Assembly (NCBI GenBank): GCA_049999765.1
Contig: JBNGIQ010009496.1
Span: 627,238-691,237, forward strand
Length of the DNA stretch: 64,000 nt
Direction: 5' to 3'
From: Phaeoceros laevis
Taxonomy: Eukaryota > Anthocerotophyta > Anthocerotopsida > Notothyladales
Below, in pieces: positions 9,446-20,791 of the stretch. How positions within the stretch are numbered: position 1 is the stretch's first letter; each line of letters opens with the position of its first letter. The position numbers were made by a program, and so were the translations under genes. The notes beneath the pieces were generated by a model. It was not told the DNA's origin, made no database searches, and was given only the letters and a program-made list of their open reading frames with translations.

Positions 9446-11110
9446 GAAGGCTCCTGGTCGTGGACGCTACATCTGGTAGTAGCCCCTGCAGGATGTGACC
9501 CAATTTGTGACACTATTTTTTCGTTGCTAGATTGATTGTTTCGAGTCTTTGGTTACTGGTCGCTGTTTTAGCATGACGTGATCTCTCGATATAGTGCTCC
9601 CAGGTGAAAGCGTAGGTGCTACCTCCTAGATGTCATAGCCAAACAGTAGCTGAGACGCAGTTTTGCTTAGGATTTGATTTTCAGGAAAGTCAGACCTATG
9701 AATTGATAGGTCTGAGATTCTGAGACTCTGAACTCCTAGGACATGTTGGATATGTAAGAAAAGTTTCTACTTTTACAATTAGGCGTATATAAGTTTCCCA
9801 CACATTATGCATACATTGTTTAGAAGGGGCAAGTCCCACAATCTGAGCTTCCAGATCTACTGGTGATTTCCCTGGACAGTCAAGCTGGTTCCATCCATTT
9901 AGCATTGTTACTGCCAGCTAGTTATTCTTGGGGATGGTGGTTTACAAGATTACGATTGGGATCAGTCGAGGGGGACTCAGGGAACACCGGCTGCAGAGTC
10001 TTGTGTCAAGTTTGGACTACGACTTTGCCACAGAACGTGAAATTGTGATGGATATTATAAACATCATTCGTTGGAAGGTGGTTGCTTTTGTTTCCTACCC
10101 ACTTCGACCTGAGACTGCAGCCGTAAACTCAGGGAAAGAAAAACAATGGGACAACAACCATCTCTCCAACTCCTGGGATCGCTAAATGCATGACGAAGTC
10201 GCGCATTAGGACTCAAATTCTTCTCTGCCCAGTGCAGAACAAAACTGTTCCTACTTACACTGTAACCTCCCTAGAAGGGGAACTTTAGTTCCCTACCTGG
10301 TTTGCACCCAACCGTAAGAAACGATGAATGAGGCAGTTTCGCTCTTGTACTCATCTACTTGGCCATTGAAAAGTACTTTTCTGGTCTCACACATCGGCTG
10401 CGCAACTAAGCAGCTGTATTTCTAGTACCAGACTTGCAGACTTCTGTGTGAATTCCTGAATACTGTCTGATGGGCTGAACCACCTGATTAGCTCAAGCTC
10501 AATAGAAACTACTGATACACAGGTTGTCCTTTTTATTCGCTGGCAGAGAGTAATATTTTACAAGCAGGACTCGACGTGTATAATCACCTGCTATAAAGCA
10601 CCGCTGATCAGCTCCCATAAGTGAATATCTAAGAGCGATTTACTGAAGGACAGCAAAATATTCATCAACACCCACCTTCTCAAAATTGCCTCTAGGTGTA
10701 TCCCGCCACTGTACACCTTCCAGTCAGTTAAATTACGCTTTGTTGCTATTCGGACTTTTTGGCGCAGGGCACAAGTTTAAGAAAGAAATCCACTTTCTTT
10801 TGCTTCCTCGGAACACTTTGCCTCACCTGTGCCAACAGGAGGGTCAAGAGGTTATGAAGCTGCATTTGGAATAAGAGCAATAATAGCCATGGGATAAGAG
10901 TCACCTCGTCGTCCTGTGGAGAGGGCTTCCAGCAGAGGAGACTAGCGTTGCTCACCCGGGACTCCAGTCTCCTGCCAAGACACAGTTGAGAAACGTGGTG
11001 AGGTAGAAGTTGAAATAAAGATACCAACATCTTAAATTGAAAATTGAACAGACAGCTGAATAAAATGGAACAGTCACAACAGAAAATGGAGAGTCAAAAG
11101 CAAGCAGGTC
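9446..11110. other. Intergenic between convergent genes
   Basis: This stretch must hold the 3' UTRs of the GDSL gene (from the left) and the STICHEL-like gene (from the right). No motif-bearing open frame was seen on either strand. Confidence 0.5.
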
Positions 11111-14100
11111 TTACAAGTTCTCTTGCTCAAGAGCTCGAATGGCACCGTTACCGTTTGTTCCGAAGTGTTTAGCAACCTTCCGCTTTGAAAGCCTGGTAAC
11201 ATATTCATTCTCAGGCTCAAAGCCTTGAGCCTGATTCATCACCGTACCCAGAGAAACTTTCTTGGCACCTGTTGAGAAGACTGTCTCCTTCTTAAACTCT
11301 TGGCCATCTTTCAGGTTCCACAATTGCTCTGGACTTCGAGTAGCGTGCACAAAAGGTTGATGATATCTGTGATCTCGAGTCCATAGGTTCTCCATCTGGT
11401 CTTCATCCTGGAAATGGGATATTTCAGACCCGTGGGCTATATACCTCGGAGTACTAGTGTCTGTGGAAGGTACAGCTCCGCTGGGCCAGTTGGAAGAAGC
11501 GCTAGAGGGAACCTTGTCAGCTTCCGCATTCTGAAACGCTTGCTGTGTTCTCCTGTAAGTAGAATCCACCGGGGGTCTCCTAAGCACAGATAAACTGGAT
11601 CGTTTTTCCAAAGGAATCTCTTCTTGCGGTGCGAGTGCAGCCATAGACGCTGATACTTGTTGCTCAGAAAGATTGACAACTGGGCCGCTGTGTTGCTCTC
11701 TCTTCCGAGGATTTACATCTTCCCTTTCCTCTGGCATGCAAGCAAGACTAAGCTTGATTTCAACTGGACAACCAACTGCCATATGGAAAGCATGTGCTAT
11801 TGTCGACCTTGATCTTAGCGCTTTAGACTTGTGGTCAGGATGCCTGAACTCAATGATGGCAACAGCATAGCCTGCACAGTTACGTGGTAAAACACTTGGT
11901 GAGAATAGGAACTAGCCACAGAGCACCCTGTAGCAACACCCTGTAGCAACACCCTGTACCAACAGCATAGCCTATGCAGTTATGTCGGAAAAAATTGGTG
12001 AAATAGAAGCTGAAAGAGTCTAGAGGTAATCATACCACTATCTGACAAGGAAAGTGATATAAGCCTGCTCTGGACTTGCAAAAGCTCCTTGAGAACAAGA
12101 GAGCGTATCCCCTCCAGCACCCTGTTCCAAATATCATCAAGCTTTCGGTGGCTCAATGTGGTGAAATCTTTTAGCCCCAACTCTGGAACAGAATTGAGAT
12201 TCCCAGAAGTTAGAACACGAGCTGTCTCAGCTTCGGGGATTGAACCTACTACAGGTGTCTTCTGTTCAGCTGGCATGAGATGCCCTGCATTCAATGGTGA
12301 TGTGTCTGCTGGGTAGATCTTAGCTTCAGGATAGTTTGATAAAGAGTTGCCCTCACCCTTTGACACACTGCGCCTAGGTTCAGTGGCCACTGTTTGAGGT
12401 GAAGGAACCGGCTCAGCATGCAACCTCTTGCCCTCTGTAGCACCCGGCTTATCCCACCCTTGTCCTACAGCTGAGGAGTTCACCTCCAAGGTATCCTTCT
12501 CGCGTAAGTCAACAAGTGTCCCTGGGCTTTCAGCTACACTTGTAGCACCAGACGACGTTGGAAAAAGTAACGAGCGGTCAGGAGCAAACTGCAACAGTGC
12601 TGCAGTGAGCCATGTTGTTCGGTCATTTGAGACTCTCAGCTGTTTCTCCGCTTCAGACAGGACCTTCAAAGCTTGTCGGAGACTTGCTGATTCTTCTTGC
12701 ACTACAAATCAAAGCGGATCCCATCCCATTGACTTTGAGTGAGACTTCATATCCAAAACGTGTGTGCTCAAAAGAAGACGGTGAACCTAGCAGTAATCCA
12801 TCACATCGTGAAAAGGACAGGAAGGAATGTGAGCAAGCTCGTGATACTCACAGTTATGTTTTTCGAAAAAACCGGTCAAGCGCTGCCCTTCTGCTATTTT
12901 ATAGCTTCCTGCCAGGATATTTGTGATGAGAGTGGCTAACTGGTTCACCAGTGCCAACGGTTCCGCACCTGCTTCAAGAAGCTCTCTGATGCACTTGACC
13001 GTACTCACAGTATCCGCTGACAATGCCATGTCCAGCAAATCCACCAACTTGGTATCTGCAACTAACCCAACCTGAGAGACCACACAGGATTCAGTGGGAG
13101 AAGTGATAAGCCCGCAGACAGACACTATGGTAAGTCCTACAAGAAACATATTCTGGCGGGAACATCCACTGGACAAAGCTACAAACTTACCAGCTCCTGA
13201 ACCATCGATAGAGATATCTCCTTTCCAAGTAGACTTAACTGATCGAGCATAGTCTCGGCGTCACGCAACGAACCATCAGACTGGGAGGCTATCAGTCCTA
13301 GAGCTTGGTCGTCCACATGCAGATTTTCTTTGGCTGAGAGTGTTCTCAGCCTAACGATGATCTCTGACTCCTTGATGTTGAAGAAGGAGAACTTCTGACA
13401 TCTTGATGCTGCCGTTCGAGGCAGCTGCTCTGGATCCGTTGTGATCAGCATGAAGACAACTCGCTCTGGAGGTTCCTCCAGGCACTTTAGAAACCCATTC
13501 CAAGCTTCCTTTGTAAGCATGTGACACTCATCGATGATAAAAATCCTGAAACGAGATGAAGTAGGAGGAAGCAGTACAGTTGCCATCAGCTCCCTCATAG
13601 TATCCATGCCGTTATTGGTTGCAACCTGTACCTCTGTGACGTCCAGAGTTCTTCGGCTAGCCAAGGCCATACACTCTCTGCAAGTGCCACAAGGCCTGGC
13701 TGCAAAAGAGTCTGCCAGGCAATTCAAAACTCCTGCAAAAATCCTTGCCGTTGATGTCTTTCCAGTACCTCGGGGGCCTTGGAATAAATACACTGGGGCT
13801 ATTTTCCCCTGCATTACCGCATTAGAAAGGGCCTTGACCACCATATTCTGACCCACCAGCTCTTTGAAAGACTTGGGTCGATATTTCTGGCTCAAGCTCC
13901 TGTGTTTGTTCTCCCCACCTGCAATTTGCTCGCTCCAAAACAGCGAACCAAGCTGCAGAAAGCTCTTTCCGCCTGCGCCATGACCCAAATTCTTCAGGTA
14001 ATTCTTCGCTTCTTCATCGCCATCGAGGTCCATAGACCCCGAAAGTTGCCTTTGATGGTCCCCTGACCGGAGCAAAGCCTCAGTGTCTGTGTCCAATTCG

Positions 14101-15536
14101 AACTGGTCGGAGTCGTAGGACCCTGATGACCTTCGGCGAGATGCCCCTTTTGCTGAATATCGCCGTGAAGACTCCAACATGGATCCACATGCCATACTCC
14201 CAGCAAGATCGAGAATGTTCTTGCCTTTGTACTTGTGAATTTTGGACCAGTACCAAGGCATCCCGCATCCATTTGCGGGGAACTGAGAGGAAACATCCAA
14301 ATCATCTACCCCAGGGTGAGAGCCGACTGGATGTAGAGAGCTTCGACCTTTCCTCCCGTCCTCGTTATTGTAATCAGCCTGCAAGCCGAGGCCATCTGCC
14401 GGATATCTGCGAGAAACTGAGAGTGCCCGTGACCTTCTCCGTCTGCCGGTAGATCTGCTACTCCTGTCACGCACTCCATCTCTCAGGAGAAGCGGTGAGT
14501 GGGACTGGGACTGCGCAGGAGTCAGTGCGTCAAGCTCAATCATATCTGTGCTCAATGCTGCATCGTCACTGTGATCGCTGATCTCGTCTGCCGTCGGCAA
14601 GTTCCCCCCGCCTGTCCTTGATCCAGTGGCCACGGAATGCTGCTCGTACGCACGACGCGCGTATTCTCGGAGTAAGTGATCCTTCTTCTTAGCCACTTCC
14701 TCCCGCCAACTCTCATCATTCCTGTGAGAACTCGCAACGGACACCGACCGCCTCGGAGGTGTGCTGAACTCCTGTCTGTACTCTCGGGCACGCCGTGTCT
14801 CGAGTGCAGCTTCCTCAGCTCGGGCTTGCCTTGCGTGCTCATCCTCTTTCCTCCGATCTCTTCCAGTATCGCGCCCCCCCCTGCCGCGATCTCGCCTCAC
14901 AATGCGTTCCCCGTCTCTGTCTAGCTCAGCAAAATCACCAGAGTCTTGCAACCAGGATTCCGTGTCCCAGTTTTCTGGCGGCTTTCCTTCCCTGGTGGTG
15001 CTACTCCTCGACTTGCGCTCCGATCTTGGCCTGGGAGGCCTTTGATGGTAGGCGTTTACTTGCTCGCCCTCTCCAGCATCATTGGTGTCATTGCGCAGGC
15101 CTTGTCCAATTCCGAGCTCCCCACTCCAGTCTACTCCTGACTGATCATCGGCTCTATGACCCACATTAGGACTGTCTGTTGGTGTTGCCCTACCCTTCCG
15201 TGAAGGCTTCCTCAATTCCCCACCCAAAGGTCCATCTTTGCGAGAAGCCCTCTCCTTCGCAACTCTTTTCCCAATCGATCCTCTTACTGACTGACTACTC
15301 CGTGCAGAGGTGGTCGTGGGATCTCGAAGAGCTCGTGCTTTTTGAAGCTCACTCAACTCCCTCAACAGAGGGAGCTCGCCAGTTCCCTTGGTGTCCAACA
15401 TCGACTTGCGCCTCTGCATGTGGAAATGGTGCTTGATGTGAATCAAGTTAGTCAAATGGACGTGGTACCTGTCATGAGCAAGTTTACCCCTGTTCCTACT
15501 AGGTGATCCAGAGGACTTGCCGGGATCCTTTGACAT
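11111..15536 (-). CDS. STICHEL-like protein (DnaX/DNA polymerase III gamma-tau-type AAA+ domain), 4 exons
   Basis: STICHEL proteins are plant relatives of bacterial DnaX; Arabidopsis STICHEL controls trichome branch number. Minus-strand exons are 13191-15536, 12852-13071, 12036-12701 and 11111-11871. They give 3993 nt (1330 residues) with consistent phases, against roughly 1,200 in Arabidopsis. The start is ATG at 15536, because the frame upstream of it lacks an ATG. Residues about 1-540 are Arg/Ser-rich and disordered, then GMPWYWSKIHKYKGKNILD. The AAA+ core starts near 548: YRPKSF, Walker A GPRGTGKT at about 587-594, a cysteine cluster (PCGTCREC), Walker B IIDECH at about 667-672, and sensor/arginine-finger region TAASRCQKF. 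Exons 2-3 carry LSEAEKQLRVSNDRTTW. The last exon has a family C-terminal domain with IIEFRHPDHKSKA. No DNA polymerase partner lies nearby. Confidence 0.9.
11860..12015 (-). repeat. Duplicated splice-acceptor region and 15-bp repeats inside the last STICHEL-like intron
   Basis: The acceptor and first bases of exon 4 (about 11860-11915) recur 100 bp away at about 11960-12015, within the 164-bp intron. The copy keeps an AG followed by GCTATGCTGTTG, so a decoy acceptor exists at about 11971. Between them are three 15-bp units around 11923-11962 containing ACCCTGTAGCA. Confidence 0.8.
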
Positions 15537-17497
15537 AATCACCAAAGACACAAATCTGGGAGTTTGTGCTTCCCCTGGACATAACTCGAACGAAGCAGCA
15601 GGAATGCAGGAGAGTGTGGCAAAAGATCATGAGAGACAATGCTACACTATGGCAAATCCACTCTCGTTCCTCATCTAACAAAACAGGCTAGGCTTGTCCA
15701 CTAATGCCCGTCATCTCCTCTGGAAAGGCGCTCGCACTTTGCATGGTGTGTGAGGACAGTAGGAGGTGAGGCTTGCACCTTGCAAGCTGAAAAGGGACAG
15801 CTAACCCCTGAACTGGCTGACTACAATTGTCCTCAGCAAAGTCTACAACGATGGGAGATACACTGACTGGGCCTCAAACAAGTATATGCCGAAGTCCTGC
15901 GGCAACGCAACGCCTACTGGACATTGGCACTCTCAAGGTTTTGCGTTCTCTCAAACGACTGCTGAGCAAAGCTAATGTTTTCATCGGCTTGCCCGCCGAG
16001 CAGAATTGGTGAAAAAACTCTGCTTAAAAGCAGGAACCTGCTCTTCTCTACCCGGCTACGTGGGGGATCAGTGGTGGACAGGTACGACGAGGAAAGCAGC
16101 TGATTTTGACACTACTACAAACTGTCAGATGGAAGTGCGGGCACAGATTGTGCAACCAGGAAAGCGAATCACAATAGGCGAAGAAATGCATCCCTACAGA
16201 GTGGCCTGAGATGAAGCTCCCGCCATACAGCGCCTACTTCCATATAAGATCACTCACAGCAACCCCCACATAGAGACAACAAATTTCCCTGGATCAAACA
16301 CGGAAATGCTAGCTAACCACAAGCACAGCAACTGGTGAATCGATGGATAAATCCCCTAGCACACAAGGCGGGAGCTGGCCCTGACACACGCCACACAAAT
16401 CCGAACAAAACAATCCGGAGGCAGCGGAATCCGGGCACTCCGCTGCCAAATTGCTACCCGCTACGGGGGGGACGGGTGGCGGGGTGAAGGGGGCGGACGG
16501 GCTACGATGAGCCACCGGGGGCGGGAGGGAGCTGAGGGCGGGGGGAAGGCAGGGCAGCGCAGCCCTGGAGTATCCCTAGACGCGAAGGTCCCACAGTGTA
16601 GTAGAACAGCAGGGAGCAGTAGCACCATAACAGGGGCAAGCTACCAGGAACAGGAGCAGCAACAGGGCCAGAGAAGCGGTGGGAGCAGCGTAATGAACAG
16701 GAAGGAGGAACATTACGTGGAAGCAGGCGATGGCGATGAGAGTTTGAGTCTTCGTGCGTGCCGGCTCGTCCGCCCCCGAGCAATCCCCCCCGAGCAGCTG
16801 CGCAACGGAGCCTGCACTCNNNNNNNNNNNNNNNNNNNNNNNNNNNNNNNNNNNNNNNNNNNNNNNNNNNNNNNNNNNNNNNNNNNNNNNNNNNNNNNNN
16901 NNNNNNNNNNNNNNNNNNNTCTCCGGGGGCAGCCAGCAATGCGGGCAATCCGGAACGGCAGTCTAATTCCCTGCGTGCGTGCCTTTCGCCGGCGGCGAAA
17001 CGGGGGGACGGGGTTCCTCGAACCCGGTTCACACGGCCCCTGGGCCGACCGGGGGTAGGCGGTCGGAGCGGTGAATTAATTGATGGGCTGCCTGGCCAAG
17101 GTCCCCCGTCGAAGTGAGCGGGACGCCGTTGTCATTTTGAATTTCGCTGGTGGGACCAAACTCATCAGTTGCGACCAACTGGTCTCACAGCACAGTTCCT
17201 GATTAGTCCCGACATGGGTTGACTTTTGTTTAGCGCTATCTAATTGCACATGATGATCATCCTCACGATGGTTTCGCAATTCTACGCACTTATAATGTTG
17301 GGCTGTAATAATTGATAATTAGTAGATGAGAAAATTTATCCCTTTACATTCATGGAATATATCCTTTTTATTCAAACCTATCCTTATGTGGATTATGTAA
17401 TAGCTAGTAGATGTTTCATATATTCAACTTGGAATGGATTGGATTGGAGTGGATTGGAGTGGAGTGGATTTTGCTCTCCTACTACCTCACATGCTAA
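15537..17497. other. Region upstream of the STICHEL-like gene, with a 100-N gap
   Basis: Probably 5' UTR and promoter of the STICHEL-like gene. GC content rises sharply between 16430 and 17060 around the gap 16820-16919, with G-rich runs near 16463 and 16530. No coding motif was seen; the long open frames here run through N. Confidence 0.4.
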
Positions 17498-19706
17498 TCA
17501 GAAAGAATTCGAGAGAATAGCACCAACTCGCCCTGAAACTTGGATCACATCATCATCATGATGCTTTTGTATTTGTGCAAGACTGGATTGAAGCTCTGAA
17601 ATTCTGATGTCATTAGGAAGCCTATTTGCACCATGTGGTTGATACTGCACTTCATAAAAGATTATATTTTTTTGTTAGTTGAGTTGTCCTTTTATTTTTG
17701 AAAGCACATATTGCACTGACATGCTTGTTGAAACACGAATTATTATTTTTAAGTAAAATATGATGCAAACACAATTTAAATCTTATTTTATTCCAGATAT
17801 TATCTCGAATGCATCAATCAAATTGATTGCATTTCTTAGAATACGAAAATTTGTTTTTAGAAGTAAAGAATCATGCAAACACAATGTGAAATTTATTCTG
17901 TCCAGATATTACCTCCAATGCGTCAATCAAATTGATTGCATTTCTTAGAATACTTGCCGCATCAGCCGATGTGGGCACCCCTTCTCCAGCAGCCTCTCTT
18001 TGCCCCATTAGGGCTTCTAGCTACATTATCAAAATATTTGCTTAGCTAAATCTGTATAGTGGATATATTGGAAAAAGTTAAGTCATCAATGAAGAGAATT
18101 ATATAGGATCAAACTACATCATCCAGAAACTCTTTGATAGCATAGTAATATTGAAAATATTGAAGTTATGAATAAACAGTTAATACAGGACCAAGATAAA
18201 TAATGTACTTGATGTTGGACATATGTGAGTTGCATTCGAGCATTAACCAACCATTCCATACAATCATGACAAGTTTTGGTATCTGATAGGCAAATATTTC
18301 ATAGGGTAAACAGGTAAACAACTAATCTTGATTTATCAAGGACTTGAGCAATATAAAAATATTTTTTTGTTATATTGAAGTGTACATATACCTGTTTGAA
18401 TAAATAACATTATATCTTGGGCATTTGGTCTAGACATGATATTTTGATGTAGGCTGCAAAAGCTCCGCAGTATCAATCCAATAGTTGAAATACAATTCAA
18501 TCAAATGAATAAAGGCTTCTTAGGTTATGTTCTTTTGTACATAGCACCAGCTTTCTCAAGTCCATTTAATTGCATGATTAACTTGGAAACATTTTCTTGT
18601 AAGATGGAGACATGCTGCACTAATAAAATGGAAACTTGTATGACTACTATATACTTCTTAAATAAGAGCATTTAGAATTATGAATGCACTGATTGTGAAC
18701 AAACTTCACTGTGCACCACATAGTTTGAACAAACCTCTTGATAAGCCTCAACCATATGATGAGCTACCATCATTTCTTCAGCTAAAGCTTGTAATGTTAT
18801 TGCAGTTTGATCAAAAAAAGATACTGGAGGAGCCTGTTCATTAAATGTAACAAGGATCAAGACCGGTGATGGAGCTATATATGATAAAAAAAAATTCATA
18901 TCGATGATTGACTTTGACCAATAGTAATTGCAACTATAGTTCTCTCAAAGAAGTTTTCTAAGGTGTATCATAAGTTACCCGACCGGCGTCTATCGCACTA
19001 GCTATTGCCCATCGTTGCTCCAAATCTCGTGTCTAAGCCACCATTGAAGTTTGTGAGTATTACAAGATTGAAGTAAGAAATAAAAACTTTGGTTTTCTTT
19101 AAAGAAACTCAAGTACACTTGCAGACCTCTGCACGAGATTGTAGAACTTGTGCTTTTATGCTTCGTTTAGAATCTGCAGCACATCTAATGGCGTCTGCAT
19201 TTAAATTTTTTATTTTGTTAGCTGGATCAAGATCATGGATTTGTACTTCAGGTTTTAATAAAGTTGCAACAAATGTAAAACTAATTACCAACCCATGATC
19301 TTGTATCTGCTCCACTGGATCCAGCTAACACATACTGGGCACGCTTTAAAATGCCAACTGAAACCAACCTTTCGGGAAGGTTGATAAAAAAAATATGATC
19401 AATATCTGCATCTGTACCAGGAGGAGCTATCTCTACAGTACAACCATTTAGTGGAATTACGCCTGTAGGTTCTGTTTGTTCCTGAGAAACATCAAAGTTT
19501 AAGATAATCAACTTAAAAGTCACAATTCGATCTCTTTTGCCACTAAAACATACGGAGTAAAGAACGGATTATACCGTAGCAGAAAGGACTTTGAAGTAAA
19601 ATAAATAAGTATCTTTGACTGTAAAATGTCTTGTCTTCCATGATTTATAATCTCCACCTCTTTTTAGTAGTGGTCCATATTTCTCTCCTGCATGCCATAA
19701 CAACAG
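17498..19706 (-). CDS. PH-domain protein, at least 9 exons, 5' end missing
   Basis: A pleckstrin-homology domain protein, likely binding phosphoinositides or proteins at membranes; specific role unknown. Minus-strand exons found by phase and splice signals: 19575-19706 (or from 19687), 19289-19481, 19127-19194, 18979-19032, 18735-18833, 18548-18614, 18209-18282, 17913-18020 and 17498-17644 (stop). All junctions keep phase without stops. The PH domain covers the first three: KYGPLLKRGGDYKSWKTRHF, then GVIPLNGCTVEI, then the closing Trp-containing helix (TRSW followed by VDAIRCAADSKR). The rest is helical, with a coiled-coil-like stretch (VSILQENVSKLIMQLNGLEK) and a C-terminus ending GRVGAILSNSF. 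A possible earlier exon near 19795-19831 does not fit in phase. The start is probably in or beyond the gap at 19857-20256. AT-rich introns. Confidence 0.7.
17763..17953. repeat. Partial exon/intron duplication in the PH-domain gene
   Basis: Copies 17763-17844 and 17873-17953 are about 85-90 percent identical. The second contains the 3' end of the exon at 17913-18020 and its donor. The first is a diverged copy lying in the following intron. Confidence 0.8.
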
Positions 19707-19856
19707 CTAGTTGCAAAAAGTTTAAATAATAAGCATCATCTCTCTTGTCCTATTTTGAAATGAAGTAAAGTGATCATGCTTACTTTGTTTTCCATTTGAA
19801 TGTCACCTCCTCTTCAAAATCTGTAGTTATCCCGTTTTGTTTTCAAGATCTATAGC

Positions 19857-20256
19857 NNNNNNNNNNNNNNNNNNNNNNNNNNNNNNNNNNNNNNNNNNNN
19901 NNNNNNNNNNNNNNNNNNNNNNNNNNNNNNNNNNNNNNNNNNNNNNNNNNNNNNNNNNNNNNNNNNNNNNNNNNNNNNNNNNNNNNNNNNNNNNNNNNNN
20001 NNNNNNNNNNNNNNNNNNNNNNNNNNNNNNNNNNNNNNNNNNNNNNNNNNNNNNNNNNNNNNNNNNNNNNNNNNNNNNNNNNNNNNNNNNNNNNNNNNNN
20101 NNNNNNNNNNNNNNNNNNNNNNNNNNNNNNNNNNNNNNNNNNNNNNNNNNNNNNNNNNNNNNNNNNNNNNNNNNNNNNNNNNNNNNNNNNNNNNNNNNNN
20201 NNNNNNNNNNNNNNNNNNNNNNNNNNNNNNNNNNNNNNNNNNNNNNNNNNNNNNNN
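19857..20256. other. 400-N scaffold gap between two divergent genes
   Basis: The PH-domain gene runs leftward and the PDCD2-family gene rightward from here. Both lack a recognisable first exon, so the gap or its edges probably hold both starts and a shared promoter. Confidence 0.6.
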
Positions 20257-20791
20257 CTCGGAACAACATGTTAGATATTTGCTATATCAATTAACATATT
20301 AAATACAAAAAGTCAACGAGACCTTACCAACATATCATAAAAGAGATAATGTATCCACTAAAAAAACCATTATTTTATCTACCTTTCAAATTCTGCGCTT
20401 CACACAACTTTGAAGTTGTTGAGGCGGAGTTGGTAAAAGAGGTTTCACCGACAAACCTACCAATTGCACTGGTAGATTTGTGGATTTATTGGTTGTTGGA
20501 ATGTTCCCCGAATAGCACAAGCTCATACAAAGGTTTCAAACAACATGTGACTAATCCTGTACAACATGGGACGACCTTTGCCTCCGGATTTGTTATCAGA
20601 GGTGAGCAACATTATTGATACAAAAAGAGAAAACATGTGAAAGTGAGAATATGTAGTGTGAAATCAGACTGAGCTATGGCATACCCAAATATATCCATAT
20701 GGTGAAGTGGCTTTCAAACAGGGTTATGAGTCTTTGATATATTGTAATTTGCTTGCTACTGTTCACATGACTTTAGCCGGAGATTGAACAG

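Noticed and set aside
15551-15551. Upstream GTG start for the STICHEL-like protein
   Set aside because: Nuclear genes start at ATG; the first in-frame ATG is at 15534-15536.
19795-19831. Possible extra exon (EEEVTFKWKTK) of the PH-domain gene
   Set aside because: Good acceptor and GTAAGC donor, but its ending phase is incompatible with the next exon under either acceptor tried.
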